Origin: Bombyx mori
Taxonomy: Eukaryota > Arthropoda > Insecta > Lepidoptera > Bombycidae
DNA: 64,000 nucleotides
Direction of reading: 5' to 3'
NCBI RefSeq assembly: GCF_030269925.1
Contig: NC_085107.1
Coordinates: 8,308,001-8,372,000, forward strand
Below are positions 59,056 through 64,000 of the stretch, piece by piece. A model generated the notes under the pieces. It saw nothing but the letters and a program-made list of their open reading frames with translations. It had not been told where the DNA came from and ran no database searches. Position 1 is the stretch's first letter. Each line of letters starts with the position of its first letter. The translations under genes and the position numbers were made by a program.

Positions 59056-59469
59056 CTAGTGGTCCCGCAGTAGTCGAAATTCGACTATAATTAATTGAAT
59101 TTATAAGTTTCAACATTATTATGGTCCTATTGTTACAGATTTTGCCAAGACTATACTATAGACAAATACTCGTAATATTAAAGATAAACAATACTAACCT
59201 ATTCTCAATTTGACTACAGACTTTAAGCAATAACAAAATTTTGACAATTAACAAAGAGTATATGTGCGTGTGTGTCAAATACATGGTAGTGTGCGTAATG
59301 TTTTCTTTAGTGATGTAATGTATCTTTTATCCATTATTTTAAAAAAATATTAATATTGTGCACTTCTTCTCTATATTCTCTATAAGTGTGGAAAATTTCG
59401 TACTCCTCAGTACGCGCGATTTTCGTAAAAAGGGATACAAAGTTTTTGCTTCACATATTAATATATAGA
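59056..59469 (-). mobile_element. Non-autonomous Helitron, copy D
   Basis: Opposite orientation to copy E: plus strand begins CTAGTGGTCCCGCAGTAGTC and ends ATTAATATATAGA. It is the most diverged copy. The hairpin is intact. Confidence 0.85.
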
Positions 59470-59998
59470 TAACTGAAATACATCCTTCAAATACATCAAC
59501 AAATACTATGAAATTAATTCAGAATGAGTTTGTCACGGTGACCCATTAAGTTGTTTATGTTAGAAGCAATTAAACTTAGTGCTTATAACATTGCTGTAAA
59601 CGAAATATTTTTATTGCGTTCAAATCAAGTATAATTATGAGTAATATAGATTATGTGTGTATTTAGTCCGTGTACAAATGTAGATTTATGATTAGATAGA
59701 ATTCTTTGATGGTTGAACCTTGGCAGAATATTAATTAAATGCAGTAGCGTGCCCATCTACTTGTATTAAGTTTAACTAATTACAATTACAACTAATTACA
59801 ATTGAAGTTTAGACTTGTTGATACTAGGTTTTATTATCTGTGGACGTTTTATATTTTTTACTCTCGGCGGCATTACATTTATAAGAAACGAAACGAATTA
59901 CCGCGGTATATCTTAATCTTCTGCTTAGGTTAATGCACTCATCAACATTGAAACACAGGACGACTGCGAAAATACTAATAATCACTGAAACATACACA

Positions 59999-60417
59999 TC
60001 TATATATTAATACGTGAAGCAAATACTTTGTATCCCTTTTTACGAAAATTGCGCGGACGGAGGAGTATGAAATTTTCCACACTTATAGAGAATATAGAGA
60101 AGAAGTGCACAATGCTAATTTTTTTTTTAAATAATACATAAAAGATACATTAAATCAATAAAGAAAACATTACACACACTACATACCATGTATTTGACGC
60201 ACACGCGCATGCATACTATTTATTGTCAAACTTTTGTTCTTGGCGTCTGTTGTCAAATTGAGAATAGATTAAATATTATTTGCCTTTGTTAATATTTTTT
60301 AAAGTGTAGTCTTGGCGAAATTTGTGATTATAGAAGTATAAAATACAATCATAATAATGTACAAACTTACAATTCCAATTAAGTATAGTCGAATTTCGAC
60401 TACTGCGGGACCTCTAG
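59999..60417 (+). mobile_element. Non-autonomous Helitron, copy E
   Basis: TCTATATATTAATACGTGAA to GTCGAATTTCGAC and GGGACCTCTAG, between A and T. It lies 529 bp from copy D in inverted orientation. Confidence 0.88.
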
Positions 60418-60887
60418 TACGATTTTATTTGTCAATGCATGCACGAATCTAAAGTTTTCAACTTCATTCTTCTATTAACAAATGTTATGATTTTTATCCA
60501 CTGACGGAGTTGGAAGCGATAAACGGAACCCTGTACATTGTTACTTACAACGGGAAAGCCTATTTTCCGTTTTGAAGACTCACGGTCTGATGACGATATA
60601 AATTGTAGACTGAGGTTTGTTCGATTGATCATGCTTAACAAACGTACACGAAGTGGAAACAGAATGCATAAATGTGGGCGATGACAGTATTGGGAATTCT
60701 TCAAGTAATAGTGACAGTACAATTTACCACGATATATAATTTCAATAATATATGAAGCGAATGAACAAGAGCGACCATATTATAAATTAAATCGCTATTC
60801 TATTTCCAAGATTTGCTCAGGTTCCCCAGGTATTCGCTACGCGTAAACAGTCAGTCGCTCTAGGTTTTTAAAACCGTAATATACTTT

Positions 60888-61150
60888 TTTCCTTACCTAT
60901 TCACTGGTAGCCTAAGAAACTATTCCGGCTACGTCCGTAGGTGAACTCACGGGCTCCACCTGAGAAAAAATTGCTAACACTAGCCCTAGCAGGAGTAGTG
61001 TTTCGCAGAATCTACCACCGGATCGGAATCGCAAACCATTGAGAAGATCCGTCGAGAAACTCAGTGGGCTATGTCTATGGGTTAATTTACTCGAGCTCTT
61101 CGTCGCAAGCGACGGGTTCAGCGAGGTCGGAGACCGGTTGAATTTATGGA
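60888..61150 (-). mobile_element. LINE 3' tail (second family)
   Basis: CCTACCTATT-like T-rich end, GTAGGTGAACTCACGGGCTC, TTTCGCAGAATCTACCACCG, GAGAAACTCAGTGGGCTATG and GCTCTTCGTCGCAAGCGACG. It is the longest of these tails on the minus strand. Confidence 0.7.
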
Positions 61151-61711
61151 TCAGCTAATAACGTTTAGTTATGACGGTTTTGTGCAATCAAAAATAGTAT
61201 CTATATACTCAATGGTAAAACTGTATTTAAATTAAAAATCAGTACATATTCAGATCCTGAAAATATTTTGTTGTATAACTCGAATACAATAACGTTCCGT
61301 CTGCACTATAAATTAAAGTCGGTTCACAAGATTCACAAAGGATACAAAGCGATCTTAAGCATTTATAGTTGTGAGACCATTAAGTAATTAAAACATTATT
61401 TTATAATCATGAAGATAATTATGTGGTACCTATTTGTTTTACCCGCTACTTCTTTAGTAGAATTAACGCTCTATAGTGTGATGGTAGGTAAAAAAAAGTA
61501 AAAATCAGACAACGTTGAAATTGAGATACATATTGCGTAATTAATCTCAATACTATTAGTACAGAGTGTTTTTCCTATTAACATTTAATTAGTTATTTGG
61601 ATCCACATATACTCGTACACAGTACAACTTGGGTACACCCCCGATTTTTCGATTCAATCGAGACTGTGTCTTCATCAGAAAAGCGGGTTACCTTTTAGAC
61701 ACAAATATACC
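61151..61711. other. AT-rich spacer, nothing recognised
   Basis: No exon-like sequence. It ends at the TA target of the mariner. Confidence 0.4.
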
Positions 61712-61713
61712 TA

Positions 61714-63005
61714 GTCAGGTCATAAATTCTGTCACATGTTTAATGTAAAATAATTGAAACAAGTTTATTCATTATGTAACCATTCATATACCAAAATGAA
61801 CTTAACAAAACATAGATTCTTATGACACTAAAGCTTTATTCAAAATGACCTCCGTGATTTTGAATACAGGCCTTCAATCTGCGCGGCCAGTCGTCTATCG
61901 CAGCACGAACGAGGTCCATGTCAATATCGGCGGCTGCCTTAATCAAGGATGTCTTGAGTGACTCCAAATTGGGATGAGGCTTTGAGCACGCCTTTTCCTT
62001 CAAGTGTTGCCATATCTTGTAATCTAACGGATTCAAATCTGGACTGGAAGAGGGCCAGTCTTCGTGCCGGATGAAGTCGATTTCACGCGCCGCCAGCCAG
62101 TCTTGTGTGCTCTTCGCTCTATGAGCTGGCGCCGAATCTTGTTGGAATACCCAGTGCCTGTTATTGAACATGGTATGAGAAACAGGTTCCACAAGGTTCG
62201 TCAGGACTGTATTTTGATACACAACTGCATTCGTTTTTACACCTTTCTCACAAAAATGTACCTCTGTTAAGCCCCAATAAGAAACTCCCAACCATACCAT
62301 GAGCGAGGATGGAAAATGACCTCGTTGGACACGCGGAATACGGTTTCTCGCTTCTTCACTACTGTGTGCATACACCTTATCATTTTGTTTGTTGTAGCTC
62401 TCTTCTACGGTAAAATTTTTCATCCGAAAAAAGAATTTCCCGAATTTTTTTTCCGGGGAACCGCTTCAACAAAGCGCGGCATCTCTTCAATCTCAGGTCC
62501 ATTAGACGAGCATTCAAACGATGTCCTGTTTTTCTTCGATATGCCCGAAGCCCTAAGTCTTCATTTAACACCCTTTTCACCGTGGTTCTGCTTAACCCCA
62601 TCTGAAGGGCCAACAGTTTCTGCTTACGTTTGGGATTTTTATCACTGCTGGAGTCCTAACAGACCGAGGGCGACCACTTCTTGACCTGTCATCTACACTA
62701 GAGTCTTCATTGTATCGTTTGATGGAACGATAAACGAATCTTTTGGTTATATTCAAATTTTTCAGTATGTTAAAAATTTTTCAGTATGTTAAAAATTTGA
62801 ATTGGCGCGTAACTGCAACGATGAAACGCAATAACTGCAACACGGTCTTCTTTAAGCGTCCACTCCATATTTAAAAATGAGTAAAATTCTAAAATTATAC
62901 ATTTTTATTTTCATGAACAATTCGAAATTCGAATTCAATAAACTTTTTTGTGGCCAGCATTCTAAAAGAAAAGTTTTTACTGTGTGACAATACTTATGAC
63001 CTGAC
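61714..63005 (-). mobile_element. maT (DD37D) mariner-like transposon
   Basis: Terminal inverted repeats GTCAGGTCATAAATTCTGTC (61714 on) and, inverted from the right end (63005), GTCAGGTCATAAGTATTGTC, each flanked by TA (61712-61713 and 63006-63007). At 1292 bp it is the usual length for the group. It carries a broken transposase on the minus strand. Confidence 0.9.
61836..62868 (-). pseudogene. maT mariner transposase, frame-broken
   Basis: Begins MEWTLKEDRVAV at 62868. A 19-bp tandem duplication (62761-62798, unit TTCAGTATGTTAAAAATTT) disrupts the N-terminal DNA-binding part. The next block holds MALQMGLSRTTVKRVLNED and EILFSDEK (first catalytic Asp), then a frameshift near 62400-62425. 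The last block has VFQQDSAPAHR (second Asp) and PSSSPDLNPLDYKIW, with 37 residues between the second and third Asp, the DD37D signature of the maT clade (as in Bombyx Bmmar1). Frame breaks make it inactive, though its ends could still be mobilised in trans. Confidence 0.88.
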
Positions 63006-63039
63006 TAGTTATATACGCATATATGCACCATGTATATGC

Positions 63040-63078
63040 ACCGTGGGTTAATTCACCCATCTAACAAATAAAAAATAA
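63040..63078 (+). repeat. Bm1 tail fragment
   Basis: GTGGGTTAATTCACCCATCTAACAAATAAAAAATAAA is a worn Bm1 3' end in plus orientation, tail-to-tail with the next SINE. Confidence 0.5.
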
Positions 63079-63100
63079 ATTTCCGTTTTCTTCTTGGTAA

Positions 63101-63541
63101 TTTTTTTATTTATTGCTTATATAGGTGGACGGGCTCACAGTCCACCTGGTGTTAAGTGGTTACCGGAGCCCATAAACATCTACAACTTAAATACCGCCAC
63201 CCACCATGAAACATGATTTGTAAGATCTCAGTGTAGTTAGAACGGCTGCCTCATGCTTCAAACCGAAACGTATTACTGCTTCACGGTAGAAATAGACAAG
63301 GCAGTGGTAACTACCCATGTGGACTCAGAAGAGCCCTACCACCAGTAATTACGCAAATTATAATTTTGCGGGTTTGATTTTTATTACACGATGCTATTCC
63401 TTCACAGTGGGCGTCAATCGTGAACAATTGTTAAGTGCGTATTTCATTAGATAAAATGGTACCCGCCTGCGGGATTAAAAAACCGTTGCATCGCTAGATA
63501 CGAATGCACCAGGCGTCTTATCCTTTAGGCCACGACAACTC
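63101..63541 (-). mobile_element. Bm1 SINE, full length
   Basis: The complement of a complete Bm1: TTATTTATTGCTTATATAGG tail, body, middle (ATAATTTTGCGGGTTTGATT) and head ending TTATCCTTTAGGCCACGACA. The B box is altered (GGGATTAAAAAACCG on this strand), so polymerase III activity is unlikely. Confidence 0.92.
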
Positions 63542-64000
63542 GAAATGGGATTTTATTATATTAACAGATTTATCTACATCTACCACTGTTATATACTTTT
63601 TATTAAACGAATTATGAGGAAACATAAGTATCTACATTATAAGTTTAAAAGAAAAAAAATACTGGCAAGGTCGAAGTATCAGTTGGTACTTTTTGAAAAA
63701 TATATTCGTATCTGTCCAGTTTTGAAGGTCAAAGAGTTATAAAATATCAATTAGAATTGTTTCGAATAAATAATTATTTTTAGCCGCGCCACAGCAGGCC
63801 CTTTGAGCCAATTTTTTTAAGGACGGAATGTACAAATTTATTTTAAAACCAGTTCTACAATTAACTCGGTACCAACGTTTTCTGTTAGAAGCATCCACGT
63901 GCCACTTGTCAAGGCACGAAATCTTCCTCTTTTGTTATAACCAATTAGTTTTAAGATTTTATTGTGCATCGCAATAGGTTTGATAGGCAATTGATTGAGG
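63542..64000. other. Window edge, nothing recognised
   Basis: AT-rich DNA. A 65-codon plus-strand open frame (63545-63742) is rich in Lys/Tyr/Ile from AT bias and has no motif. Confidence 0.4.

Noticed and set aside
60432..60722. 96-codon minus-strand ORF
   Set aside because: No motif, low-complexity basic composition, no splice signals; competing plus-frame fragments are equally open.

Overview
The window looks like nuclear DNA of a silkmoth (genus Bombyx, most likely B. mori or its close relative). It is AT-rich and intron-rich. It carries at least a dozen full, partial or decayed copies of the tRNA-derived Bm1 SINE, along with lepidopteran-type Helitrons, a maT-type (DD37D) mariner and Jockey-like LINEs. 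The species call is inference from repeat content; no search was run.

Three conserved genes can be read exon by exon. (1) At the left edge on the minus strand (1-1243) are the first three coding exons of an ER alpha-1,2-mannosidase I (MAN1B1-like), which runs out of the window. (2) On the plus strand (10147-19610, with a possible first coding exon at 2387-2458) lies an ODF2/cenexin-like coiled-coil centrosome/basal-body protein, identified by similarity of its C-terminal half to vertebrate ODF2. (3) On the minus strand (28363-35650) is a complete tyrosine hydroxylase: eight coding exons, 561 residues, with the iron ligands, the regulatory PKA-type serine and the C-terminal tetramerisation helix. 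Two symmetric acidic exons can be skipped in frame. The first two genes are divergent, and the ODF2-like gene and tyrosine hydroxylase converge on a LINE-rich spacer.

The rest is mobile DNA and spacer. Main elements: a nearly full-length Jockey-like LINE (21976-about 26220, minus) whose ORF2 is broken by one frameshift; a 5'-truncated copy of the same family with a target-site duplication (52980-53346); a decayed LINE at 4200-5545; a non-autonomous hAT element with an 8-bp duplication (6477-7777); a pogo-like element with TA ends (42603-43276); two maT mariners (16986-17904 and 61714-63005); five copies of one ~415-bp non-autonomous Helitron; and two other Helitron-like elements. Tandem arrays include five 16-bp units each holding a CACGTG E-box (8788-8867), a ~38-bp minisatellite (20130-20372) and a TG microsatellite (41083-41278).

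From 36 kb to 64 kb there is no securely identified host gene. Three short open stretches there (49430-49810, 50155-50442, 57416-57691) have some coding character. I see no CRISPR array, rRNA or functional tRNA gene, and no obvious new multi-gene system. The most interesting leads are the U-rich introns around the tyrosine hydroxylase cassette exons, the E-box array in the ODF2-like gene's intron, and the orphan exon-like stretches.
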